Assembly: GCA_018650465.1 (NCBI GenBank)
Contig: JABIFY010000156.1
Coordinates: 1 to 47,182 of the forward strand
DNA length: 47,182 nt
From: Alphaproteobacteria bacterium
Lineage (GTDB): Bacteria > Pseudomonadota > Alphaproteobacteria > UBA2966
Reading direction: 5' to 3'
Shown here: positions 9,176-17,890 of the stretch, piece after piece
How positions within the stretch are numbered: position 1 is the first letter of the stretch
Layout of the letters: every line of letters begins with the position of its first letter
The notes under the pieces: generated by a model
Databases searched by the model: none
Told to the model about the DNA's origin: nothing
Seen by the model: the letters and a program-made list of their open reading frames with translations, nothing else
Translations under genes and position numbers: made by a program

Positions 9176-9763
9176 TTACCTTGTCTGTACGCCCTTGATC
9201 AAAAGTCGCACCACACCTTTGGCTTCCCGTTCCAGGGCAGGCAAATTCAGGCGCGACCATAACTGTGGGTAGCGAAATTTCAGGGTCGCCGCCTGTATCA
9301 TTTCAGCCGCAAAATCAGGTTTGGGAATAGTAAATTCACCTGACGCGATGCCGTCCTGCAGAACTTCTTCCAGGACCCTCCGGGTATCAGCCAGGCCCTT
9401 GTTAATCACATCCACCCGTTTGAACATGATGATGCGACCCATTTCTTCTATGGTCGGGCGATTTTCCATGGTCTCGAAAGTCTCGCGCAACTCAGCAATG
9501 ACCAGGGCTTCGACACGGGCAGCACTTGAGCGATATTTACGCGCCGACACCCGGCGCAGATTGGCCACAGATTCTTGTGTCACCAGATCGACGATCTTGG
9601 CCGCCAGATCAAGCTTGCTGGGAAAAAACCGATATAGGTTGCCGACGGACATATCGCAATATTCGGCGATTTCCGTCATCGTTGTTTTGCCGTAACCAAA
9701 GCGCGCAAAAAATATATTTGCGCTTTCAATGATTGCCTGGGTGCTTTCTTCTGTGGTTCTCAT
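9176..9763 (-). CDS. TetR/AcrR family transcriptional regulator
   Basis: Of 195 residues, about 10-55 form a standard TetR helix-turn-helix (ANIFFARFGYGKTTMTEIAEYCDMSVGNLYRFFPSK). A variable ligand-binding domain with no membrane segment follows. It probably represses itself and the downstream SDR gene. The leader contains a wide inverted repeat (9779-9818), and TTATTCAT or its complement recurs at 9118, 9803 and 9850. The effector is unknown; an electrophile or other substrate of the SDR would be the simple guess. Confidence 0.92.
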   Translation of the reverse strand: MRTTEESTQAIIESANIFFARFGYGKTTMTEIAEYCDMSVGNLYRFFPSKLDLAAKIVDLVTQESVANLRRVSARKYRSSAARVEALVIAELRETFETMENRPTIEEMGRIIMFKRVDVINKGLADTRRVLEEVLQDGIASGEFTIPKPDFAAEMIQAATLKFRYPQLWSRLNLPALEREAKGVVRLLIKGVQTR

Positions 9764-9778
9764 GATGACAATATGAAT

Positions 9779-9818
9779 GGTAAATAATGAACTGTCAAGA
9801 AATTATTCATTTTTTACC
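9779..9818. promoter_or_regulatory. Candidate TetR operator (inverted repeat)
   Basis: GGTAAATAATGAA at 9779-9791 is mirrored by TTATTCATTTTTTACC at 9803-9818, with 12 of 13 positions symmetric around a short spacer. It lies 16 bases outside the TetR start codon and upstream of gpsA, a typical place for autoregulation. Confidence 0.45.
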
Positions 9819-9909
9819 TGCTCACCACATCGAGGCCCTCGGCAGGATAATGAATAATGTTACGCCAGCAGGGCTTGCCAGCCCGTGCCGCGCTGATCAA
9901 GATAAGCTC

Positions 9910-10920
9910 ATGAATACAAAATCTGAAATCAATCGCATTGGTATCGTCGGTGCCGGTGCCTGGGGCACGGCTCTGGCAGTGGCCACACAGGCAGCAGGGC
10001 GGGATGTGGTTCTGTGGGCGCGTGAATCCACTGTGGTCAGCGCCATTAACGAGCAACATCGCAACACCATGTTTTTGCCCGATGCTGAACTTGATCCGGC
10101 GATCCAGGCGACTTCGGATTACGCCGATATCGCGGCCTGTGACGCTGTCTTGTTAGTGGCCCCTGCACAGTTTCTGCGTTCAATTTGCACGGATCTGTCC
10201 GCACACTGGCGCGAAGGCGTTTCAGCCGTAGTCTGCGCCAAGGGCATTGAACAAGGCACAGGTGCCCTGATGACAACTGTCGTTAAGGAGGCCCTGCCCC
10301 AGGCCCCGCTCGCCGTTTTGTCCGGGCCCACCTTTGCGGCCGAAGTCGCCAAAGGGCTGCCAACCGCCATTACACTTGCTTGCGAAGACCCGGATTTGGG
10401 ACAGGCCCTGATCAAGGCCATAGGCACAACAACCTTTCGGCCCTACCTGGCAGATGACCTGATCGGTGCCGAAGTCGGCGGGGCAGTAAAAAATGTGCTG
10501 GCCATCGCCTGTGGTATCGTCACCGGTCGCCAGCTGGGTAGCAACGCCCGCGCGGCCCTGATCAACAGAGGCCTGGCGGAAATGATGCGCCTGGGCCGGG
10601 CTTTGGGCGGCAAGTCGGAAACCATGATGGGCTTGTCCGGCATGGGCGATTTGGTACTGACTTGTTCATCAGAGCAATCCCGGAACATGAGCCTGGGTGC
10701 TGCCCTGGGCCGCGGTGAGCGCCTGAATGATATTCTGGGCGAGCGAAATTCAGTGGCAGAGGGCGTTGCCAGCGCCCCCGCGGTGACGGACCTAGCAGCC
10801 AGCCTGAATGTGGACATGCCGATCTGTAGCGCCGTGAACGCGATATTACATCAGGACCAGGGCGTTGAAGATATTATCAACGGTCTGATGGCCCGTCCGT
10901 TTCGCCCAGAGAAACCCTGA
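9910..10920 (+). CDS. gpsA: Glycerol-3-phosphate dehydrogenase [NAD(P)+]
   Basis: GpsA reduces dihydroxyacetone phosphate to sn-glycerol 3-phosphate for phospholipid synthesis. Signatures are the N-terminal IGIVGAGAWGTALA dinucleotide fold, LSGPTFAAEVAKGLPTA, and GAEVGGAVKNVLAIACG with the catalytic Lys. I chose the ATG at 9910, giving 336 residues; the open frame extends upstream to 9787, but that extension has no family similarity and covers the likely TetR operator. The stop codon lies inside the first copy of a 15-base tandem repeat, so the tail ends PEKP. Confidence 0.95.
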   Translation: MNTKSEINRIGIVGAGAWGTALAVATQAAGRDVVLWARESTVVSAINEQHRNTMFLPDAELDPAIQATSDYADIAACDAVLLVAPAQFLRSICTDLSAHWREGVSAVVCAKGIEQGTGALMTTVVKEALPQAPLAVLSGPTFAAEVAKGLPTAITLACEDPDLGQALIKAIGTTTFRPYLADDLIGAEVGGAVKNVLAIACGIVTGRQLGSNARAALINRGLAEMMRLGRALGGKSETMMGLSGMGDLVLTCSSEQSRNMSLGAALGRGERLNDILGERNSVAEGVASAPAVTDLAASLNVDMPICSAVNAILHQDQGVEDIINGLMARPFRPEKP

Positions 10921-11008
10921 GAAGAGAAACCCTGAGAAGAGAAACCCTGAGAAGAGAAACCCTGAGAAGAGAAACCCTGTTAAGAGAAGCCCTGTTAAGA
11001 GAAGCCAT
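10909..11008 (+). repeat. 15-bp tandem repeat spanning the gpsA stop codon
   Basis: GAGAAACCCTGAGAA is repeated exactly four times (10909-10968). Two diverged copies ending TTAA follow, and then a partial copy runs up to the next gene's start. The unit is five codons long, so every exact copy repeats the gpsA ending (Glu-Lys-Pro-stop) in frame; copy number can change without altering the protein. Each copy also carries an AAGAGAA stretch resembling a weak Shine-Dalgarno sequence, the last of which serves the Rieske gene at 11012. Confidence 0.95.
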
Positions 11009-11011
11009 ATA

Positions 11012-11419
11012 ATGAGCTGGATTGATCATTCCGAAAAACCCCCTTTAACCTACCCCGAACCAGGCACAGAATTATGTGAGCTAACAGATATTCCGGCCAT
11101 TGGCGGCAAGGGGTTTGTGTTTGGCAGCGGGACAGACCGCTTTCCCATGTTTGTCATTCGCCGCAATGACGAGGTGAAAGGCTATCACAATGAATGCCCG
11201 CATGTGGGCGGGCCACTGGACTGGGTATCAGATCAATTCCTGGACAAGGAAAAAACCCATATTTTGTGTGCCACTCATGGTGCGCGTTTTCGCATCGACA
11301 ATGGATTGTGCATCTCGCCGCCCTGCCCAGGTGCGCTACTAACGCCGGTGGCTGTCGAAGTGGTGGACGGAAAAGTGTTTGTCGGCAGCGATCATTCAGC
11401 AGCAGCAAATTCCAGATAG
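11012..11419 (+). CDS. Rieske [2Fe-2S] domain protein
   Basis: This 135-residue soluble protein has both halves of the Rieske cluster motif: NECPHVGG (Cys62, His64) and ILCATHGARF (Cys86, His89), followed by the usual Pro-loop region SPPCPG. It has no membrane anchor or signal peptide, so it is probably a ferredoxin-like electron carrier or a small stand-alone Rieske protein rather than a bc1 subunit. No oxygenase partner is adjacent. The start is preceded by an AAGAGAAG sequence from the tandem repeat. Its 3' end overlaps the convergent creatininase gene by 28 bases. Confidence 0.9.
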   Translation: MSWIDHSEKPPLTYPEPGTELCELTDIPAIGGKGFVFGSGTDRFPMFVIRRNDEVKGYHNECPHVGGPLDWVSDQFLDKEKTHILCATHGARFRIDNGLCISPPCPGALLTPVAVEVVDGKVFVGSDHSAAANSR

Positions 11420-12132
11420 TCACCGACCAGAAAATCGACCGAGGCCTCAAAAATTCGCGCACCTGCTTCCGGTGTAGCCAACGATGGATCGGAGCTCATG
11501 CGTCCATCAGGATAGCGGTTGCGATAGTCCATGGCATCACCAATGCGCGGCGGCTGTTTAGGCGCGGGTTCCATGGGTACTGACTTGATATCATTGGGAA
11601 ATAAATATTGCGTAACCGAAACTTCTGACGGCGTGGCGTGATAACCTTCCTTGTCGCCATAAAGTTCAGCAGACAATTTTTTGACTTCAGGCCCGATCCA
11701 CCAATTGCGCAAAACACAATTTATGCCCCCCTGGCCCCCGTCCAGACTGGCATCCGCATGAATCTCCTGAAAAGCTGTATTGATGGTGGAGATATTGCCG
11801 CCGTGTCCGTTGAGAAAATAAAACCGGCGAAATCCGTGTTTCGCCAGCGACAGAACATTATCGCGCATAACCTGGATCAGTGTGGTTGGCCGTAAGGTCA
11901 TTGAACCACTGAAGGCCATATGATGTTGCGCCATGCCCACAGAAATTACGGGTGCAACCATGGCATCGGCGCGTGCTGCCACTTCAATGGCTATGGCGTC
12001 AGCCATCAGGGCATCGGTGCCGATGAGGCCATTGGGCCCATGTTGTTCGGTTGATCCGATCGGTATGATGATGCCGTCTTTTTCTGCCAGATAAGCTTCG
12101 GCTTCGGCCCAGGTCGAGAGTTGCAAACGCAT
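11392..12132 (-). CDS. Creatininase family amidohydrolase
   Basis: The protein (246 residues from the ATG at 12132, preceded by a GGGA) has the family landmarks IPIGSTEQHGPNG and GTDALMADAIA (metal-binding Glu/His/Asp), then VGMAQHHMAFSGSMTL and FLNGHGGN. Members are metal-dependent hydrolases that open cyclic amides such as creatinine, or formamides in cofactor and siderophore pathways; the substrate here is not evident. The frame can be extended upstream to 12273, but the extension is not protein-like for the family. It diverges from acs. Confidence 0.9.
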   Translation of the reverse strand: MRLQLSTWAEAEAYLAEKDGIIIPIGSTEQHGPNGLIGTDALMADAIAIEVAARADAMVAPVISVGMAQHHMAFSGSMTLRPTTLIQVMRDNVLSLAKHGFRRFYFLNGHGGNISTINTAFQEIHADASLDGGQGGINCVLRNWWIGPEVKKLSAELYGDKEGYHATPSEVSVTQYLFPNDIKSVPMEPAPKQPPRIGDAMDYRNRYPDGRMSSDPSLATPEAGARIFEASVDFLVGDYLEFAAAE

Positions 12133-12369
12133 GGTGTATCCCTGACAAAAACAAGATTTCAGAAGTGAATAATTTACAGAATGCAATCTGGCCCCTCTTG
12201 GCCACTGAAACAAGGGCGGGCAAGGCTTGAAGACTAGGCCCGAGGTGTGGATAATCGCCAGGAACAACTGCATACGTTTACGGGGGTGCGTAATGTCCCC
12301 GAGGACTGATCATTTATATTCCGGACAACCGGGACGAACCCGGCACCTTACCTTCAGGGAGCGATCTTC

Positions 12370-14313
12370 ATGTCAGAGCACCACACCTTTCCCGTGCCGG
12401 ACGCATGGGCAGAAAAGGCCTGGGCCGATAACGACAAATACCAGGCCATGTACAAGCAATCCATTGACGACCCGGAAGCTTTCTGGGGCGAGCAGGGAAA
12501 GCGGATCGACTGGATCAAGCCCTATAGCAAAGTCAAAGAGACCGATTTTACCGGCAATGTCGACATCAGCTGGTATAGCGATGGCACCCTGAATGCCTCG
12601 GCCAATTGCCTCGATCGTCACCTGGCAACGCGCGGCGATCAGACGGCCATTATCTGGGAAGGCGATGACCCCAACGAAGCGAAAACAATTACCTATGCCG
12701 AGCTGCACAAGGAAGTCTGTCAGTTTGCCAATGGCCTGAAAAGCATCGGTGCCAAAAAGGGCGACCGCATTACCCTGTATATGCCCATGATCCCGGAAGC
12801 CGCCGTGGCCATGCTGGCTTGCGTGCGCATAGGTGCTGTTCATTCCATCGTCTTTGGCGGCTTTTCGCCGGACGCCCTGGCAGGACGCATTGTCGGGTGC
12901 GATTCAAACATCATCATCACAGCAGATGAAGGTCTGCGCGGCGGCAAGCCTATCCCCCTGAAAGCCAACACTGACGCCGCTGTTGGTCTGTCCAGCTCGG
13001 TCGAAAAAGTTGTGGTTGTCAAACGCACCGGCGGTAACGTCGCCTGGGATGACAGTCGCGATGTCTGGTATCACGACTTGATTGCGAACGCTGACACGGA
13101 CTGCCCACCGGAAGAAATGAACGCCGAAGATCCCATGTTCATTCTCTATACATCCGGCTCCACTGGCCAACCCAAAGGCGTTCTGCACACCACTGGTGGC
13201 TACATGGTCTATGCCTCCATGACGCACCAGTATGTTTTTGATTATCACGATGGCGATGTCTATTGGTGTACAGCGGATGTAGGCTGGGTCACCGGGCACA
13301 GCTATATTGTTTATGGCCCGCTAGCCAACGGCGCGATTACGCTGATGTTTGAAGGTGTGCCAAACTATCCGGATTCCTCGCGCTTCTGGCAGGTTTGTGA
13401 CAAACACCAGGTCAATATATTTTATACCGCGCCGACCGCTATTCGAGCCTTGATGCGGGAAGGCGATGATCCTGTGAAATCCACCAGCCGCTCTTCCTTG
13501 CGCCTCCTGGGATCGGTAGGCGAGCCGATCAATCCGGAAGCCTGGATGTGGTATCACGAAGTCGTCGGCGATGGTCGATGCCCGATTGTCGACACTTGGT
13601 GGCAAACCGAAACCGGTGGCATTTTGATTACGCCGCTGCCTGGTGCCACCGACCTTAAACCAGGTTCCGCCACACGGCCGTTCTTTGGCATTCAGCCGCA
13701 ACTCGTTGATGGTGATGGCAAACCAATTGAAGGCGCGGGTTCTGGTAATCTTTGTATTACGGATTCATGGCCAGGCCAAATGCGTAGCCTCTACAAGGAC
13801 CACGACCGGTTTATCCAAACCTATTTCTCTACCTATGCCGGCAAGTATTTTACCGGTGATGGCTGTCGTCGTGATGAAGACGGCTATTACTGGATTACCG
13901 GACGTGTCGATGATGTGATCAATGTGTCCGGTCACCGAATGGGCACAGCAGAAGTTGAGTCTTCTCTGGTCGAGCATCATGACGTGGCCGAAGCCGCTGT
14001 CGTCGGCGCGCCTCACGAGATCAAGGGTCAGGGCATTTACGCCTATGTCACGCTTAATCTGGGGGTAGAACCAACGGATGAGTTAAAAAAGGAATTGGTG
14101 CAATGGGTCCGCAAGGATATTGGCCCCATCGCCAGCCCGGATTGGCTGCAATGGGCCCCGGGCCTGCCAAAAACACGGTCTGGCAAGATCATGCGGCGTA
14201 TTTTGCGCAAAATTGCCGAAGATGATTTTAGTGCTTTGGGGGATACATCGACCTTGGCTGATCCGGCAGTTGTTGATGATCTGATCGAAAACAGAATGAA
14301 CCGTTCCACCTGA
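12370..14313 (+). CDS. acsA: Acetyl-CoA synthetase (AMP-forming)
   Basis: AcsA converts acetate, ATP and CoA to acetyl-CoA through acetyl-AMP. At 647 residues it is of full length. Visible motifs are the P-loop [55 protein letters not shown], and [16 protein letters not shown] near the end, whose Lys is the conserved adenylation Lys inactivated by acetylation in this family. A GGGAG lies just upstream of the ATG. The 237-base gap to the divergent creatininase gene must hold its promoter; it includes a perfect 5-bp hairpin at 12329-12343. Confidence 0.97.
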   Translation: MSEHHTFPVPDAWAEKAWADNDKYQAMYKQSIDDPEAFWGEQGKRIDWIKPYSKVKETDFTGNVDISWYSDGTLNASANCLDRHLATRGDQTAIIWEGDDPNEAKTITYAELHKEVCQFANGLKSIGAKKGDRITLYMPMIPEAAVAMLACVRIGAVHSIVFGGFSPDALAGRIVGCDSNIIITADEGLRGGKPIPLKANTDAAVGLSSSVEKVVVVKRTGGNVAWDDSRDVWYHDLIANADTDCPPEEMNAEDPMFILYTSGSTGQPKGVLHTTGGYMVYASMTHQYVFDYHDGDVYWCTADVGWVTGHSYIVYGPLANGAITLMFEGVPNYPDSSRFWQVCDKHQVNIFYTAPTAIRALMREGDDPVKSTSRSSLRLLGSVGEPINPEAWMWYHEVVGDGRCPIVDTWWQTETGGILITPLPGATDLKPGSATRPFFGIQPQLVDGDGKPIEGAGSGNLCITDSWPGQMRSLYKDHDRFIQTYFSTYAGKYFTGDGCRRDEDGYYWITGRVDDVINVSGHRMGTAEVESSLVEHHDVAEAAVVGAPHEIKGQGIYAYVTLNLGVEPTDELKKELVQWVRKDIGPIASPDWLQWAPGLPKTRSGKIMRRILRKIAEDDFSALGDTSTLADPAVVDDLIENRMNRST

Positions 14314-14358
14314 AAAACGGAATGACAGGAACCCTCTTCCGGTCACACTAAAAAATCG

Positions 14359-14392
14359 GGGTGGGGCAAACTGACGCGCCACCCTTTTTTTT
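14359..14392 (+). terminator. Rho-independent terminator after acsA
   Basis: GGGTGGGGC (14359-14367) pairs with GCGCCACCC (14376-14384) with one G-G mismatch, and a run of eight T follows. It lies 46 bases past the acsA stop. Confidence 0.88.
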
Positions 14393-14429
14393 GTTGCTTT
14401 ACCGACCATATGTTAGGTGTTATGGAGTA

Positions 14430-14446
14430 GAACGAACGAACGGTTC
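14430..14446. promoter_or_regulatory. Candidate operator of the downstream TetR regulator
   Basis: GAACGAACGAACGGTTC shows repeated GAAC half-sites facing GGTTC, in the style of operators of acyl-CoA-responsive TetR proteins. It sits 33 bases before the TetR start at 14479, after the acsA terminator. Evidence is the motif alone. Confidence 0.3.
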
Positions 14447-14478
14447 CATATTTGGAGCGGTTTCGCTGGGAGGAAATT

Positions 14479-15093
14479 ATGGCCAAGGGTGATGATACCC
14501 GCAACGCAATCCTGCGCACGGCTGTCAGTAAGGCAAGTGTTGAAGGTCTTGAAGGCCTGACAATTGGCGGACTGGCCAAAGAAATGGATTTGTCCAAAAG
14601 TGGCCTGATTGCGCATTTTGGCACAAAAGAAGGTTTGCAGCTCGGTGTTCTGCAAGCTGCGGCGGCCATGTTTGCCAACCGTATTATCCGACCTGCCCGT
14701 CGGGCGGCACCTGGCGAAGAACGACTTCGCGCGTATTTTGACAACTGGGTCAACTGGTCACACGCCCCTGAATTGCCAGGTGGCTGCATCTTCATAGCGG
14801 CAACAATTGACTTGGACGACCGTCCTGGAATTTGTCGCTACTTCTTGGCCAAAGTGCAAAAAGAATGGGTAGATGCCCTGGAAGGGGCAGCCCTGGAAGC
14901 CCGTGATAATGGCCAGTTCAGGGAGACCCTGGATCCGGCACAAATCGCCTTTGGCATGACTGGTATCATGCATAGCATTCATCTTTACGAACGACTGTTC
15001 AGAGATCGCTCTGCAGAAATTCGTGGTCGCGCTGCTTTCGATTCCCTGATGAACCGGGCCCGCAGAGTGGTTGAAGAAGACGAAGGCGAATAA
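14479..15093 (+). CDS. TetR/AcrR family transcriptional regulator
   Basis: This 204-residue protein has a TetR DNA-binding domain at about 8-55 (LTIGGLAKEMDLSKSGLIAHFGTKEGLQ). The C-terminal domain includes APELPGGCIFIAATIDLDDRPG, a pattern common in a TetR subgroup. The ATG at 14479 is preceded by GGGAGG at ideal spacing and is preferred over the upstream ATG at 14452. It stands alone between the acsA terminator and a permease gene. Its target is unknown; the nearby acsA or the TauE-like permease are only positional guesses. Confidence 0.92.
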   Translation: MAKGDDTRNAILRTAVSKASVEGLEGLTIGGLAKEMDLSKSGLIAHFGTKEGLQLGVLQAAAAMFANRIIRPARRAAPGEERLRAYFDNWVNWSHAPELPGGCIFIAATIDLDDRPGICRYFLAKVQKEWVDALEGAALEARDNGQFRETLDPAQIAFGMTGIMHSIHLYERLFRDRSAEIRGRAAFDSLMNRARRVVEEDEGE

Positions 15094-15259
15094 CCCTCGC
15101 CGACGCCTGCCCGTCGTACTATTCAAGTTGCTTCAATCCCGTTAACCGGTTATTATTTGTTATTTTCAGCCAAAAAATATGGGTGTGCATTTTTCGGAAC
15201 GAGGTGAATGATCGCCGATTCGAAAATGAAACCAGTCGTTCCCTTTTTCACATGAAATA

Positions 15260-15991
15260 ATGCCGGACTTTATAGACCAATCGTTCATATACATTGCTGT
15301 GGCGGTTCTCGTTGCGGGTTTGATCCGTGGTTTTACCGGCTTTGGATCCGCCATGGTAATGGCCCCGGTACTGGTTCATACCCTGGGTCCAGCCGAGGCT
15401 GTGGCCACGAACATGCTTCTGGAGTTTGCTGTATCATTGCAGCTGGTCCCGGCTGCGCGAAAGCATATCGATTTTAAAATGCTGGCCCCCCTGGGGGTAG
15501 GTGCCTGGCTTTGTGTACCTTTGGGTGTCTGGATTGTTGTCGCCGTAGACGAAGAGATCATGCGGCGCACCGTCAGTATATTAATACTGTCGTTCGTTAT
15601 CATACTAGCGCTGGGTTGGCGCTATCAGGGGACGGTACGTATTTGGCTGTCGACCATCATCGGCGGCGTCAGCGGATTGCTCTCAGGTGCCACAAGCATG
15701 GGCGGCCCGCCGATCATACTTTATCTGATGTCGGGACCAAATGACCCTGTGCGCGTTCGAAGTACGATCATACTTTATTTTGTCCTGTCCATCATTCCCA
15801 CATTGGGCAGTCTGGTATGGGCAGGTGTTATCAGCGCAGATGTTTTGTTTCGGGCAGCGGTGTTGACGCCTCCCTTTTTACTGACCGCGTGGACCGGCAG
15901 TAAATTCTTTCATATTGCTTCCGAAATGTTTTTTAGGCGTCTGACTTTGTCGCTGTTGGCGATCATCGCCCTGACCAGTCTGATCATCTAG
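15260..15991 (+). CDS. TauE/SafE family membrane permease
   Basis: This 243-residue, very hydrophobic protein has about seven or eight predicted membrane helices. The N-terminal half contains VLVAGLIRGFTGFGSAMVMAPVL, the Gly-rich RG.tGfG.a signature of the family, and the second half repeats it as SGLLSGATSMGGPPIILYLM. Family members export sulfite, sulfoacetate or related organosulfur anions; the substrate here is unknown. No clear Shine-Dalgarno sequence precedes the ATG. It converges on the small DUF1674 gene. Confidence 0.92.
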   Translation: MPDFIDQSFIYIAVAVLVAGLIRGFTGFGSAMVMAPVLVHTLGPAEAVATNMLLEFAVSLQLVPAARKHIDFKMLAPLGVGAWLCVPLGVWIVVAVDEEIMRRTVSILILSFVIILALGWRYQGTVRIWLSTIIGGVSGLLSGATSMGGPPIILYLMSGPNDPVRVRSTIILYFVLSIIPTLGSLVWAGVISADVLFRAAVLTPPFLLTAWTGSKFFHIASEMFFRRLTLSLLAIIALTSLII

Positions 15992-16016
15992 CGTCAGTTT
16001 CACTATCAGGCCAAAC

Positions 16017-16190
16017 TCAAAAATCGCTGAGGATACCTTTGCGCTCCCAGTCGCCATAGCGCGTCGGTTCCAGACCTTTGGGTCCGCCATACTCTTCTGG
16101 TTCGGCCCCGGCAGGTGTTGTTTCCGGCTTTACCGTCTCTGGTGCCGGTTGTTGAATATCTTTTGGGGTCGTCTTTTTTGTATCAGTCAT
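16017..16190 (-). CDS. DUF1674 / SDHAF4-like small protein
   Basis: This is a 57-residue gene. The first half is a disordered Thr/Pro/Glu-rich lead. The end reads EYGGPKGLEPTRYGDWERKG, the signature of the DUF1674 family. The eukaryotic member SDHAF4 helps assemble succinate dehydrogenase by binding the flavinylated subunit, so a similar role is likely but unproven here. It is divergent from rsmB, which I recall as a common alphaproteobacterial neighbour. Confidence 0.93.
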   Translation of the reverse strand: MTDTKKTTPKDIQQPAPETVKPETTPAGAEPEEYGGPKGLEPTRYGDWERKGILSDF

Positions 16191-16300
16191 GGCGCATCAT
16201 ATTTAATCCCGGCCCAGAATCAATCTACAACAGACCAATCAATCATCTTCAAGCCTTTGAATAATCGACAGGGCGCATCGTTTGCTCTAAACCCTCTGCC

Positions 16301-17683
16301 ATGAAAGATCACATGACATATAACAAGACAAAAAATCCGGGACCAAAGGCAGATGCCCGCGCCGTCGCCCTTCACATGCTGGGCCGCATCATTCAGAAAA
16401 AGCATACCCTGGATGAGGCCCTGGACGAGGCCTTCGCTGTAGATGCACCTGCTGCGAGCCTGGAAGCCCGCGACCGGGGCTTTGCCCGACTGCTGGTTGC
16501 AACGGTATTGCGGCGCAGGGGCCAGATCGATGACGTTTTGAAACGTTGTCTGAGCAAGCCCTTGAAGGAAGCAGATCCAAGGTTACTGAATATCCTGCGA
16601 CTGGGGGCCGCCCAGATCCTGTTTTTGGAAACGCCGCCCCATGCGGCTGTTAATTCAACAGTAAGCCTGGCGGGCAAACATGCGTCTCAACGCGGCCTCA
16701 TCAACGCCATCCTGCGGCGTCTGGATCGCGAAGGCCGGTCCTGGGTTGCCGAACAGTCAGAAAATGGCGCGGCGGAAGAATTAAATACCCCCGCATGGAT
16801 GTGGCAAAGCTGGTGCGAAGCCTGGGGCGTGGACGCGGCCCGACAGGTTGCCAAATGTCACGCCTTTGAAGCCCCGCTGGATTTGACAATGAACCCACGG
16901 GCAGAGGCAGCTGTTCTGCCCACAGAACTGGAAGCAACTGAGCTTCCCAATGGCAGTTTGAGACGCATCGCCGGTGGCCGCATCGAAGACCTGCCGGGCT
17001 ATGAAGAAGGCCATTGGTGGGTACAGGATGTCTCCGCCACCTTGCCGGCTAATTTGCTGCTCAACACCCTTAAGGATAATCCACAAGGTACCATCATTGA
17101 TCTCTGTGCTGCACCTGGAGGCAAGACAGCGCAGTTGGCCGCCACAGATCATCCGGTGACGGCGGTTGACCTTTCATCCAAACGGCTGCAACGGCTGTCT
17201 GAAAATCTGACGCGTTTGAAACTGGAGGCCACAGTCGTCAAGGCTGACCTGCGCAAATGGCAACCAGAAACCCCGGTCGCTGGTGTCCTGCTGGATGCCC
17301 CCTGTTCTGCTACCGGAACAATTCGCCGCCACCCAGATGCCGCCTGGTCCAAAAGCCCGGCGGAAGTTGAACGTCTGTCGACTATTCAAGAAGGCCTGGT
17401 TGAAGCGGCTGTCGAGATGTTGGCACCAGGTGGGGTGTTGATTTATTGCACCTGTTCCCTGCAGCCAGAGGAAGGGGAAGTCCGCGCGGCTGCCATGCGT
17501 GATCGGACTGATCTGGTACATCTGCCCGTGACGCCGGATGAAGCCCCAGGCTTCGAAGGTGCCATAACGACAACGGGTGATGTGCGTATACTGCCGGGAC
17601 TGGTTGCCTCGTCGGACATCGGCGAAAATTCGTTGCCTTCAGGAAATGACGGCTTTTTCATCACCCGATTCCGCAAGTCCTGA
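16301..17683 (+). CDS. rsmB: 16S rRNA m5C967 methyltransferase RsmB
   Basis: The N-terminal third (about residues 15-145) is a NusB-like RNA-binding domain (ARAVALHMLGRI...). The C-terminal part is the SAM-dependent RsmB/NOP2 catalytic domain, with IIDLCAAPGGKTAQLA for SAM binding, LLDAPCSATGTIRRHPD with one catalytic Cys and YCTCSLQPEEGE with the other. At 460 residues the length is normal. Two starts are possible (16301 or 16313), neither with a clear ribosome-binding site. It is followed by rpe and the heparinase-like gene. Confidence 0.95.
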   Translation: MKDHMTYNKTKNPGPKADARAVALHMLGRIIQKKHTLDEALDEAFAVDAPAASLEARDRGFARLLVATVLRRRGQIDDVLKRCLSKPLKEADPRLLNILRLGAAQILFLETPPHAAVNSTVSLAGKHASQRGLINAILRRLDREGRSWVAEQSENGAAEELNTPAWMWQSWCEAWGVDAARQVAKCHAFEAPLDLTMNPRAEAAVLPTELEATELPNGSLRRIAGGRIEDLPGYEEGHWWVQDVSATLPANLLLNTLKDNPQGTIIDLCAAPGGKTAQLAATDHPVTAVDLSSKRLQRLSENLTRLKLEATVVKADLRKWQPETPVAGVLLDAPCSATGTIRRHPDAAWSKSPAEVERLSTIQEGLVEAAVEMLAPGGVLIYCTCSLQPEEGEVRAAAMRDRTDLVHLPVTPDEAPGFEGAITTTGDVRILPGLVASSDIGENSLPSGNDGFFITRFRKS

Positions 17684-17890
17684 CCCCAACACAGATCGAC
17701 GATAAGAGTAAAACCTGTCACCACTGAAAAGGCAGGGTGTTTTAATTTCTACATAAAACACAGGACGTTCCTGATTTCTGGCAAGGACGTACAGATATGT
17801 GCCCAGGCTACTCGGATTAATCCAAATTCTCTCGGGTTCTGGGCCGCGTGAAGCTTGCTGACGGGCAGCCAAAATGCTACGACAGGCATC

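Noticed and set aside
9787-9909. N-terminal extension of gpsA
   Set aside because: The extension adds 41 residues before the conserved dinucleotide fold and covers the TetR operator region.
17684-17890. Possible terminator or leader structure between rsmB and rpe
   Set aside because: Only short CCTG/CAGG pairing with a poor T stretch was found; not strong enough to list.
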